Origin: Tolypocladium sp. Sup5 PDA-1
Lineage: Eukaryota > Ascomycota > Sordariomycetes > Hypocreales > Ophiocordycipitaceae
NCBI GenBank assembly: GCA_000750105.3
Contig: JPHH03000030.1
Span: 186,001 to 250,000 of the forward strand
DNA length: 64,000 nucleotides
Reading direction: 5' to 3'
The notes under the pieces are model-generated. The model made no database searches, was not told where the DNA came from, and saw only the letters and a program-made list of their open reading frames with translations. Below, piece after piece: positions 25,901 to 34,820 of this stretch (position 1 is its first letter; every line of letters starts with the position of its first letter). The position numbers and the translations under genes are program-made.

Positions 25901-26605
25901 TATCTTACTTAGTATTTATAATATATATATCTTAGGATAAAGATAATCTTATATTAATTCTTATAGTATTTTTATTATATATTATTAAAGGCTTAATTAA
26001 GGTTATTAAGCTAGTTTTACTAGCGCTATAAGTTTATTAAGTAATTAAGTTTAGTAATATTTTTAATTTAAATCTTATTATTCTTATTACTTAAAGAATT
26101 ATTTAAGTATTACTTAGCTTTTAAAGGTATATTAATAATAGATTTATTATTAAGCTAGTTAATAATCTTATATAATTCTTACTTATATTCCTTAAGCTTC
26201 TTTAGCTCTTTAAGTTAAGTAACTTATTAATAAATAGCTATAGCCTTATCTTTTATTAACTTAGTTTACTATCGCTAGGTCTCTATACTTTAGTTAAGTA
26301 TAATATTAGGCTATACAAGTAATAGACTAGCTTAGGGCGCCCCTTATAGCAAGGTTATAATTTAATAGGTATTTAATAGTATTTTACTTTTAGGTAATTA
26401 TAAAAGAAGCTTTAGAATTATAATAAGTAAATTATAAAGATTAGTCTATAATTAAGTAAGAGTAAAGGTAGCTATTATATTATAATTAAGACTAAACTAT
26501 AAGGGACTTAAGCTTCTATACCGCGTAGCCCCTTAAAAGGGTAGCGCATACCTCGCGTTATATAATATAGCACGTGAACTAGCGTATAGGTAGGCACCCG
26601 TAGCC
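22971..26605. repeat. AT-rich remnant DNA beyond the matched right arm
   Basis: RIP-like sequence. The first part, to about 24,825, probably continues the Gypsy gag region. The part from 25,413 to 26,530 is among the most AT-rich in the window, with long A/T runs (25,640-25,780), and holds no recognisable coding or repeat structure. GC content rises from about 26,530. Confidence 0.55.
24832..25412 (-). mobile_element. 0.6-kb TIR element, fourth copy
   Basis: Reverse-oriented, RIP-mutated copy running from TTTATTAAGG near 24,834 to CCTTAATAAA near 25,403. It has 24-bp tandem units at about 24,985-25,070. It lies just beyond the putative 5' end of the right Gypsy relic, outside the part of the arm that can be matched in this window. 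Confidence 0.72.
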
Positions 26606-26727
26606 GCGTTATAGATATAGACGTCTCTCTTATACCTATAGACTCGCTAAGCGTCCTAATAATCCTCTACTTTTTTATATTTTCTATTTTTCTAGTTAAG
26701 GGTCTGCACTAACACCCTAATAAATTA
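26600..26727 (-). mobile_element. Truncated copy of the 0.6-kb TIR element
   Basis: Only the end of the element that carries GGGTCTGCACTAACA is present, matching the first 128 bp or so of the 18,139 copy in reverse orientation. It retains TG and CA dinucleotides, so it is relatively young or lightly RIP-mutated. It marks the border of the AT-rich block. Confidence 0.7.
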
Positions 26728-27219
26728 AGCTTTAGTCTTATTACGAATATAATAGTACCTTTGCTCCTACTTAACTACTTACCGGAATATAACCGATCTA
26801 TTATAGCATAAGTATATAAGGGAGGAAAGATAAGGGTGTAAAGGCCGGATGTCTAACGGAGCTAAGAGTAGGAGAGGAGGAAAAAGAGGAGAAGGGAAGT
26901 CGAGTATATAAGTCAAAGGAGGAGAATAAAGGTGGGTTTATTTATACGACACCCAGGGATAGAGGGGCGCGGCTAAACAGCGAGGGCGCCTTACCCGATA
27001 AGGGATGCCACTATCCCCAGTAGGTGCAACAGCGTGTTCCAGACTATAGTATAAGTCATTATTAAAATTAGCAATAAGTTAGTCTTAATTAAAGAAGAGA
27101 TGAATAAGAAGTGGTTAAATAATAAAGGAAGCGGGACTATGTATGATATACTTAAATACGGTAACGATGACCTTTTCGTCTATGCGATCTCTTGAGCAAC
27201 TGATACTGCATCATTCGAT
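26728..27219. other. Transition from AT-rich block to gene-bearing DNA
   Basis: No gene seen. Composition changes progressively between about 26,730 and 27,150. This stretch would include the 3' flank of the NmrA-like gene, which is transcribed toward the AT-rich block. Confidence 0.6.
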
Positions 27220-28173
27220 TTATTTGGACGCCTTTATCTTTGCGTGTTCCGCCACCACCGCCGCCACCACATCGTCCAGTTTCTCGTCCTCCAGCCCCAG
27301 AAGCTCCATGGCAAACCCGTCCCTGCGCGTCCAGTCGGCGTCGACGGTGCCGAGGACAAAGACAATCTCCTCGACAGCCTCGTGGTCGCCCGCAGCGAGG
27401 CGGCGGCTCTCGCGCTCGAGGAAGGCGTTGGAGTCGAGGTGCTGGGTGTGCCACTTGCGGCCCGTGGCGCGCTCCAGCGAGGCCAGGATCTCGAGCTGCG
27501 TCGGGCAGAAGCTCTGGACGTAGACGGCGCGGTTGCGCGTCTGCTCGGGCCGCTGCAGCACGGCGACGACGGACTCCGCGACGCGGCGCAGGGTCGACGC
27601 CGAGGCCTTGATGTCGCCGGCGTCGAGAATCTGGGCCTTCTGGGCGTCGAGGTCGAAGTGGAGGAGGCCGTCGCGCAGGCCGTAGTCGAAGAAGTGGCCG
27701 CAGATAATAGAGGTCCAGGAGAAGGGGCCCGAGGGAGCCTGGGCCGCGAGCTCCTCGCACCTCTCGCGGACGGCGGTCTTGTCGCGGTACAGCTTCAGAT
27801 GGGCCTGGGCCTGCGGGCTCGCGGCGTCACAGCTGCCGTAGTCGGCGGGGATATAGCGACGCACGCCGGCGCGGAACGCGGCCTCGACGAGGCGCAGATG
27901 CTGGCCCACGTCCTTCAGCGGGAATGCAGCGACGACGGCGTCGTGGCCCGAGACGGCCGTGACAAGCTCATCAAGGCCGAGCTCCGGCGACACGGGGACG
28001 TCGGCGATGCCCGCGGCTGTCCCGGAGGAAGTGGAGTTGGAGCGCCGCAGCACGGAAACGTCAAAGCACCGGGCTTGGACGAGGCCCTCGAGAATAACGG
28101 AGCCGAGGGTACCGTTTGCGCCGACGAGGAGGACCTTCCGGATAGGCGTCCCCGCGGAGGATGACGTCGCCAT
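27220..28173 (-). CDS. NmrA-like / isoflavone-reductase-like NAD(P)-binding protein
   Basis: Single-exon protein of 317 residues. The N-terminus has a Rossmann dinucleotide-binding motif, GANGTLG at residues 18-24, followed by strand and helix patterns of the NmrA-like atypical short-chain dehydrogenases (isoflavone reductase, phenylcoumaran benzylic ether reductase, and many secondary-metabolite reductases). A block FPLKDVGQHLRLVEAAFRAGV near residues 85-105, followed by a YIPADYGS segment, is typical of the family. A cytosolic NAD(P)H-dependent reductase or redox sensor is likely, but the substrate cannot be inferred. The start at 28,173 gives the family-typical short N-terminus. Codon use is strongly GC-biased, in contrast with the AT-rich block only about 0.5 kb downstream. 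No partner gene suggests a pathway. Confidence 0.88.
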   Translation of the reverse strand: MATSSSAGTPIRKVLLVGANGTLGSVILEGLVQARCFDVSVLRRSNSTSSGTAAGIADVPVSPELGLDELVTAVSGHDAVVAAFPLKDVGQHLRLVEAAFRAGVRRYIPADYGSCDAASPQAQAHLKLYRDKTAVRERCEELAAQAPSGPFSWTSIICGHFFDYGLRDGLLHFDLDAQKAQILDAGDIKASASTLRRVAESVVAVLQRPEQTRNRAVYVQSFCPTQLEILASLERATGRKWHTQHLDSNAFLERESRRLAAGDHEAVEEIVFVLGTVDADWTRRDGFAMELLGLEDEKLDDVVAAVVAEHAKIKASK

Positions 28174-28930
28174 GGCGGATGGAGTCGCTGCTACGAGTTT
28201 ACTCGGCCAAGTTTGCCTCCTATGATCTTCAGGCGAGATCGAATCGTCTATAAGGGCAGGGAGGGGATCGATTGATGCTCGACAGGTCTGGAGCTGGTGT
28301 TGTGTATCGTAAGTTCAAGCTCAAGTTGTGAACAGGTGGGATGGAGGCCAATAGCGGGGTGAGGGCGGCCATCGTCGGAACTCGGCCGAGGATTCATAGG
28401 TGGCTTGGCCCAGTCGGGGTAATGCCGACGCCCCAGAAGTTCCCGACTTGAAGCTGACCGGTTAAGAAAAAGGGAAAACGACAGGGCCAACCGCATATAT
28501 GACGTACGCAGCCATTATGGCTGTACGAAGTACTCCCGTATAGTCCGTGAGAGCTCACAGAAACCCCTCCGGGGCTGTATAGCCACTTCAGAACGGAACG
28601 GAACACGCACACGCCGGCTGTCTTTGCCGCTTCGGCTTCCATGCTCAAGGCCCCATAGTAAGCGGCTTCCACTCCTCCAGCTCCGGATCGGCTGAGCCGT
28701 GCAAGAACGGCTACATGTACCTGGGGTGGCGGTAGACTCCTTTCGAGATTGCAACCGCTGACTGGCCTTGCTTTCCCGCCGACTGCTTGCTCGAGCAATA
28801 AGAGGAGCTCGTCCAAGAAGTCGGACTCGAGGTCACGAGCAACCCCCTCACTCGCTTCGTGGAGCTCTTCACCATTCCTCGAATCCGTCGTGCTACGTGG
28901 GCGTCCGGCATAGTCATGATTTCGCATCAG
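28174..28930. other. Upstream region of the NmrA-like gene
   Basis: Holds the promoter of the minus-strand gene. A minus-strand frame of 177 codons at 28,394-28,927 contains a plausible helix (RDLESDFLDELLLLLEQA-like) but no family signature and no supporting splice pattern. I do not call it a gene. Confidence 0.4.
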
Positions 28931-28989
28931 CTCTGCGGAATCAACATCATTTCATTCTAGAGCAGCACCATCTTCAAACAGAGCGGCAT

Positions 28990-29757
28990 TGGCGCCTACA
29001 CGCCTCATCAACTTTGTCTTTGCCTGGCCCGTGGTGTTCACGATTGACAGCTTTGTTCGCCGAACCCTGCTTTTGTTTACTCTTCCAAACATGTTTTGGA
29101 CTCTTTTGGGTACGAGAACCCACTAGTAGACGACTGCTGTAACGACTTACTGACTTTACCAGTTGCTGGTCTTTGCTATCTAATGGAGCCAAGCGTGGAA
29201 CAAAGCACTGCCCGCATCGCGGCCTGGCAACTTTTGTCTACCTGTTGGGTGCATTCTACTCGCCTTTTTGGGTCTCAATATTTCCGCGCTACTTGTCCTG
29301 TACGTTGAGAAGGACACTTCATGCTAAGACGCCATCAGGCGAAAGACTAGCACCCTTCATGTACTACCATCAAGGCAGCACTTCAACGGTGCCAAGAAGG
29401 GAAGAAGGGAACATATGGAAGTCCATCAGCTCCAAGACGCGAGACCCGAACAGTGCCGAAGCTAAGGAGCAGCAGTCTGAGATGGCAGCGTGGGCACTGG
29501 AACACGGAATCTGTGACCAAAAGTTCTACGGAGTGGACTACTGCCGGACGTGGAAGTCCAAGCTTGATTCCACGCCTATTTCTCCAGAGGACCGGGAAAC
29601 CTTCAAACAGTTCAAGCAACATTACCCTCCATGCCCATCAAATTTGGTCACCACACTGGACTGCGAGCTGAACAAGCAGGAGCCCTGGAAGCACTATGTC
29701 ATCTCAGACGCCCTCGCTGGTCCCATAGAAGGCTTTGGACGCCTAGCTCTCCTATGA
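28990..29757 (+). pseudogene. Possible decayed or unrecognised gene with one intron
   Basis: A hydrophobic frame ending near 29,109 (INFVFAWPVVFTIDSF-like, then LLLFTLPNMFWTLL) is followed by a well-formed 53-bp intron candidate, 29,110-29,162. It has a GTACGA donor, a TACTGAC-like branch and a CCAG acceptor. Downstream, the 29,173-29,757 frame encodes a soluble-looking segment with ALEHGICDQKFYGVDYC. No in-frame start codon or family assignment could be established, and the three parts do not join cleanly in one frame. It may be a membrane protein gene that has decayed, or an unusual gene with more introns. I cannot assign a function. Confidence 0.25.
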
Positions 29758-31174
29758 CTACCCTTCCAAGGCTGATGGATGTCCTGGCCTTTGTGGGCCG
29801 GCCGAGCAGGTCGTCTGCGTCGGGGGAAAAGCGCACGGGGCCCGGACCAAGGCACATCATCACCGGAGGAACGATTGCGATACATCCAGGTGCAAAGCCT
29901 CGACGTCTGCTGCGCAGACCTACTATTATGCGGTATCAGCATCCTGCACGGCGCCCATTTTGCTTCGGAGGTCTCTCGCATGAGACATGCGCTTCGCGTA
30001 GAAACGAACGAGTATGCGAGGCGATGGGAAAGTGCTTGTGAGAAAAGGAGCATTAATACTATACCGTGAAGGGGTTTACATCAATGATGGTTTACGGAGA
30101 CGGGTTGGGGTAGTGCTTCGGGGAATGCTTGGGGGAAATAACCGTGAGCAACGCAGTTTGGATTTGATCTGAAGAGCTGTCCCATATCTCTATAGGACTC
30201 GAAGCCGCTCCTGAATACGTAGTGCAAGTCTTTCTAGGTGTGTCCTGGAATTCTAGTTCTCAGCCTTGAATGCGTGGAAGGTGATTATTGTTGTCAGTTT
30301 GGCCTTCGTGCGCGGTGCCGTCATTGTTGCCATTGGTGCAATAAAATCTATACCAGATATTCGAACCCTTGTACGGAGTAGGTTGTACTACACTTATTCA
30401 AATGTATCCCTCAATCATGGCCGCACTGCTTCTTTCATTGTCAATTCAAGTTCATCGGTGCCTCGCCAATGATGAGCAAGTTGACGCTGTCGGTGCTCTG
30501 TCTTCCTTTATGGAGCGTGCCAAACACGCGACGAGGCGTAGAGATGACAATGTGTACTCTTGAGAGACCATCTTCAGCGTCTCCATCCGTCCCGTTTTCA
30601 CCGATGACCAGGCCCAGACAGTGGCATTTCATCTGATGGCCACCAAGGATTTGTTCAAAGACGCAGCGTATCTTGTCCATTGTGACTACAAGTCATTATT
30701 GATTATATTCAACCTCTCCTTGGTCCCACGTGGTCTCGCAACATCTTTCCTTTGGGTGCAATTAATAGCGCTCAGAAGCAGCCCTGATGCCAAGCCTCCC
30801 GCTTTTTAAAGTGCAGATCTGCATTTTCTGACCAGCAACGGTGGATGTCTCGGAGCATTGACGCCACGACGTCTGCCGCCATCTTATCAGGAACGCACAG
30901 AGCCAAAGTTAAAATCAGGCGCACCAGGAGGGCTTAAACCAACCATTGGCTGGGCATTGCTGGGCATCTGCCGACTTTGGAAGAAGGCTGGTCGAATACG
31001 AGGTCCGCGAGAGTGCTCAGCCATTTCACGTCCTCGCCATTTCATGATCATCATAAATACTCAGCGGCCCTGCGTCCACTCACGAAGCTCATTGACAACT
31101 TTGCGAGCTTCCATCAACTGCTGAAGTACTCTCAGACTCTCCGAACATCCGATTGAGATCGCTTAATTGCCACG
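29758..31174. other. Intergenic DNA upstream of the GH105 gene
   Basis: Only short overlapping frames with no conserved motif. The last 300 bp should hold the promoter and 5' leader of the glycoside hydrolase gene. No tRNA or structured repeat seen. Confidence 0.45.
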
Positions 31175-32353
31175 ATGCATCATTCAGCACTTTTGGCCGT
31201 TGGGGCCAGCATTGTCGGCTGCACATATGGCGCAAAGACGCCGTACTCGCGAATGATGCTCGACAGCATCAAGCTGCGACAGCAAGGCGTCATTTCCTCC
31301 GGTGCCGCTTCCAGCACACTAGAGGCCGGCATTCTGGCCCAGGCTATGGAAGACATCCTCTTGCAATACCCCGACTCCAACTGCCGCGACAGCGACGAAA
31401 AGTATCTTACCAAAGTGCTGGAAGAAGCATCGCGGCCATACACAAACGCGACCTGGGCTGCAACTCGCCCTTTGGATCGCTTCGCGCTCGCTACGGCTAT
31501 TGAACGCGCATCAGCAGCTGGTATCCCCGTCTCGGGAGTTGCAACCACCGCGTATGAAGCCATCAATGCCTCGCTGTCCATACAGATACGGAACCCAGAT
31601 AATGGCCTCTGGTACTATGTCTACCCTGAATGGAGCTACCTAGACGGCATGGTCTCCTTATTGCCCTTCATGGCGAAGGCGCCGCAGCCAAACGTCACCG
31701 ACATGGAACTTCAGATTGACCTCCTTCAATCACACTGCAAAGTCGCCGACAATGCCCTCCTCGTCCACGGCTACGACTGGTCGCGCAAAGCGGTATGGGC
31801 AAACAACGTGACGGGTGGAAGTCCCTACGTCTGGGGGCGCTCACTCGGCTGGTTCCTCGCGGGCATGGTACAAACATACGAGGGCTTGAACTGCGTCAAC
31901 ACTGAAAAGCCATATCGCCCGGTGTGCAGGCAGATCCAAACCGCGACGATTCAAATTACAAGCTCCCTTGTCGAGTACGCCGACGTGGAAACGGGCGCTT
32001 GGTGGCAACTCCCAATGTTTCCAGGGCGGGCCGGAAACTACCTCGAGAGCTCCAGCACGGCTCTCTTCATTTTTTCCATCCTGAAGGGTCTCAGAATCAA
32101 CCTCATTCCGGCAGCATCTGATAAACTTCAGAAGGCAGCACTTAAAGCGTACAACTACACGACTCACAGCTTTGTCACGGATGTCGGCAATGGTAACGGC
32201 ACCATCGGGTACGACAAGACGGTCTCGGTTTGCAGTCTCAACTCGACGGCGACATACGAGTACTACACGTCACAGCCGCTTGTACCCAACAGCCTGCTTG
32301 GAGAGTCTGCATTCATTCTGGCGTCATTGGAGGTGGAGAGACTTGGGCAGTAG
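31175..32353 (+). CDS. Secreted GH105/GH88-type unsaturated rhamnogalacturonyl hydrolase
   Basis: Intronless 392-residue protein. Residues 1-20 look like a signal peptide (hydrophobic core, then CTYGA). The rest fits the six-hairpin (alpha/alpha)6 fold of GH105/GH88. Key blocks are YPEWSYLDGM at 150-159, with Asp157 in the position expected for the catalytic acid; HGYDWSRKAVWAN at 198-210; and SPYVWGRSLGWFLAGM at 216-231. Such enzymes remove the unsaturated uronic acid left by rhamnogalacturonan or pectin lyases, so the product probably helps use plant cell-wall pectin. N-glycosylation sequons occur at 91, 131, 173 and 211, in line with secretion. The start has a purine-rich CCACGATG context. 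Substrate choice (rhamnogalacturonyl versus glucuronyl) is not provable from sequence alone. Confidence 0.9.
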   Translation: MHHSALLAVGASIVGCTYGAKTPYSRMMLDSIKLRQQGVISSGAASSTLEAGILAQAMEDILLQYPDSNCRDSDEKYLTKVLEEASRPYTNATWAATRPLDRFALATAIERASAAGIPVSGVATTAYEAINASLSIQIRNPDNGLWYYVYPEWSYLDGMVSLLPFMAKAPQPNVTDMELQIDLLQSHCKVADNALLVHGYDWSRKAVWANNVTGGSPYVWGRSLGWFLAGMVQTYEGLNCVNTEKPYRPVCRQIQTATIQITSSLVEYADVETGAWWQLPMFPGRAGNYLESSSTALFIFSILKGLRINLIPAASDKLQKAALKAYNYTTHSFVTDVGNGNGTIGYDKTVSVCSLNSTATYEYYTSQPLVPNSLLGESAFILASLEVERLGQ

Positions 32354-32712
32354 CTATGGATCATGCTCGGTTACTGGATTCCGACATTTCCCTTCATCGA
32401 GGCACCGCAACGAATACTTGCAGTAAAAAGCCAGCGAGGTTTGGGCTTGACGGTGTTACTGGTGCGTCAGTCGACCGAACCGACCAGAGCTACGTATGAT
32501 GGGATCAACGACACATGCGGCGCAGGGGCAGAGTTTAAAACAATGAACAAGTATTTACTATTGACATAAACCGGTTCTCCGCTATAACCCAAGGTATTCT
32601 TTATACCAATATAACGCTCTGCGTAATCCTTAAGGTACTTCCTATAGCTCATATTAGCATTTATTCGGCCTTGTGGCAGCGGAATCCCCCCACCGTCTCG
32701 TACCACCTGTGC

Positions 32713-33597
32713 TCAGTTAGTTGCGAATTGACGAGAATACCACGGGACACACATACTACGAGAGAGCTGGGTAGATAAATCCACACACGACGACCGGAAA
32801 CTGTTCATCCAGACTTCTTCCTCCCAACCACCAAAGCATCTGCCGCACGCCTCCGCGACCACAAGGATCAGCAGCTGCCTCAGCTGGCTGTAGTCAGAGT
32901 GGTAGTTGATGGTATAGCTCGGATGGAAACCGTTCACTCGGCGGATCTTGGCCCACTCGCGATTCTCTCCCTTGAGTGGGACTATCGGATACTTGTCAAA
33001 TGTGCGCCCCACGCCCTGGCTCTCGAGCTTCCATGCCTCTCCTTTATCATCCACCTCAACATTTCTTGCGCCCCCTTCGCGAAGGCTGTCAGGATTCGGG
33101 AGCCATTGTTTTCCGGCGCAGAGCACGATGTCAGGTTCCTTGCCGCAAAATGCTTTTACACAGGTGCGAAAGACAGCCGCCTTCGCGTTGTTGCTCATTT
33201 GTTTCATGTCATCCTCTGTGACGTACGGGAGCAGATCGATCATTGATACGTCCTGTTGAAGATCTATAGTGTTACAGGATACGGCGGCGAAGACCTCTCG
33301 GAGCGCAGCAAGGGTCTCACAGTCGTCGATGACCGCCTTGGTGCCCTTGTTAATAAAGGGGTGTTTGTCGCGAGGCTGTTGTAGTGCCACGACGATTCCA
33401 CCAGTCGAAATTGGACCCGCAAGCTCCATCGTGACGGCTACCTCATCCTCGGCAAGGCCAAAGCTCCGGCCGAGCTCTTGGGTGACAGACAGGTGGGTGC
33501 CAGGCTTGACCCCAAGAGCAGATCGCTCTAGCGGTCCGAAGAGTCTTCTAATCCGATGATCGATTGCAACGCCGAGGCATATAGTTGCGGGCTCCAT
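32713..33597 (-). CDS. Conserved fungal protein of unknown function
   Basis: Intronless 294-residue frame with a balanced composition and no signal peptide. The centre has DIVLCAGKQWLPNPD (about 154-168). The C-terminal part has GFHPSYTINYH followed by a Leu-rich helix (LRQLLILVVAEACG). The pairing of a hydrophobic strand ending in a Gly-Lys turn with a downstream HPS-type loop is reminiscent of the uracil-DNA-glycosylase superfamily, but the resemblance is weak and I would not assert it. It lies tail to tail with the GH105 gene, about 360 bp away. The C-terminal 40 residues look less conserved. No pathway can be inferred. Confidence 0.7.
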   Translation of the reverse strand: MEPATICLGVAIDHRIRRLFGPLERSALGVKPGTHLSVTQELGRSFGLAEDEVAVTMELAGPISTGGIVVALQQPRDKHPFINKGTKAVIDDCETLAALREVFAAVSCNTIDLQQDVSMIDLLPYVTEDDMKQMSNNAKAAVFRTCVKAFCGKEPDIVLCAGKQWLPNPDSLREGGARNVEVDDKGEAWKLESQGVGRTFDKYPIVPLKGENREWAKIRRVNGFHPSYTINYHSDYSQLRQLLILVVAEACGRCFGGWEEEVWMNSFRSSCVDLSTQLSRSMCVPWYSRQFATN

Positions 33598-34820
33598 CTG
33601 CTGATATCGCTACTAGTGGAGTGAGGGTTTTCAAGCCGTCTTGAAGCCCGTATGAGTCAAAATTAGTAGAGTAAGGTTGAACGTCGAGTCTGAGATGCAT
33701 CACCCGTTCAAACAGTATCATAGAAGGCCTTCAGCCTCCAGCTTCAACATCAGGCTCGGCCGTCCTTCCCTCGCCAATCGGTGGCCTCCTGCAGTGCGCA
33801 CACATCGTGGGGGACCAACAGCATCACACGGCCCAACTGAATCTTGACACAACCGTAATATGGAGCACCTCTATTGGGCAGAGGACAGGCGCATCACTTC
33901 CCCAGGTTGCTGCCACTACTCCAATATAGACCGCGACCTATGGTGCTGAGTCGCTGACCCGACCCGCCGACCAACCAACCACCCATCCGTCAGTACAGCT
34001 CATGCAACATCCGAACCTGCACATCACGTTGGGCAGCCACGCATATTAACCTTTTGGTACTGCAAGCCAACACGTTGGCGTCCACTTATGTCGGATTTGT
34101 GGAAGCAGTCAAGGGGCTGCTTGGCAGGAAGCGTCCAGGGCGAAGAAGCTTGTCGGCGAATGAAAGACCGGTTGTTCGGCGGCGTCGCAGGCACGCTGGG
34201 GCGTTCACACTTCAACAAGCTGGTGAGGCACGAGCCGTTGGACGAACGTTTTTGTGAGTATACCGCCTGCCTTGAGCAATGGTCTTTCTCGAGGCCATAT
34301 GGGACAAGGAGGGGAGACGTCGCGAGCGGTGGTGGCGGCGGCGAAGCCTTGGGGGCCATGTAACCGGTTGGGTGCCTGTAAGGCGTTCCCGACATTGAGC
34401 TAATGCAGCATTGCTTCAGGGCGGCTCAGCCTCGAACTGGGGCGTCAGTTGCTACCCAACGGGTTGCCCTCTCTTAGAACGCGAGTCAAGAATCAGCCGA
34501 TCGTTCTCGGCCGGTGAGAGTGATGCGTGCTTCTACAACAACCCCACCTGGTTGATTGACGGAACGTCCACAATCTGTCCTCATATCGCCTACGAAGCTG
34601 TCTAACATATCGCCATCACCGAATACTTTTCACCCTCTGTTCGCTGCATAAACACATTTTACCACTGAGACACATGAGGACTGCCTTCCTACGTGAATCC
34701 CTGTCCTCGGTCCCCATACAGTCGTTTGGCATCAACTAGCCTATTGTCAGTTTCTGACTGTGTGCTGAGCTTGCCCCCCAGTCATCTCCGCAGCGCCAGC
34801 AGCTCGCGGAGGAAGCCAAT
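33598..34820. other. Intergenic DNA between two divergent genes
   Basis: This 1.2-kb stretch separates the unknown minus-strand gene from the long DUF6590 gene and should hold both promoters. Overlapping frames at 34,024-34,395 on both strands are arginine/proline-rich and carry no recognisable domain. I see no repeat or RNA gene. Confidence 0.45.

Larger units (their letters stand above)
1..26750. repeat. AT-rich RIP-mutated heterochromatin-like block
   Basis: The whole stretch lacks any intact ORF. The dinucleotides CA and TG are nearly absent over hundreds of bases while TA is in great excess, although CG, CC and CT persist. This is the signature of repeat-induced point mutation, which converts CpA to TpA on both strands of duplicated DNA in ascomycetes. 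Recognisable retroelement protein segments are riddled with stop codons that arose from CAA, CAG and TGG codons. Locally higher TG/CA content marks younger insertions, at 16,597-17,029 and 18,139-18,757. The block ends in a mixed zone at about 26,530-26,960, after which composition is gene-like. It begins before the window. Confidence 0.93.

Noticed and set aside
1..26750. CRISPR array or satellite centromere
   Set aside because: The repeats are dispersed transposon copies and inverted arms, not regularly spaced short repeats; fungi lack CRISPR. No extended satellite was seen.
1..26750. Telomere or subtelomeric end
   Set aside because: No TTAGGG array on either strand, and the recognisable content is Gypsy-like rather than telomere-linked helicase.
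27244..28164. Plus-strand frame of 306 codons opposite the NmrA-like gene
   Set aside because: Antisense shadow of a GC-rich coding sequence; no family pattern, while the minus frame has a clear Rossmann motif.
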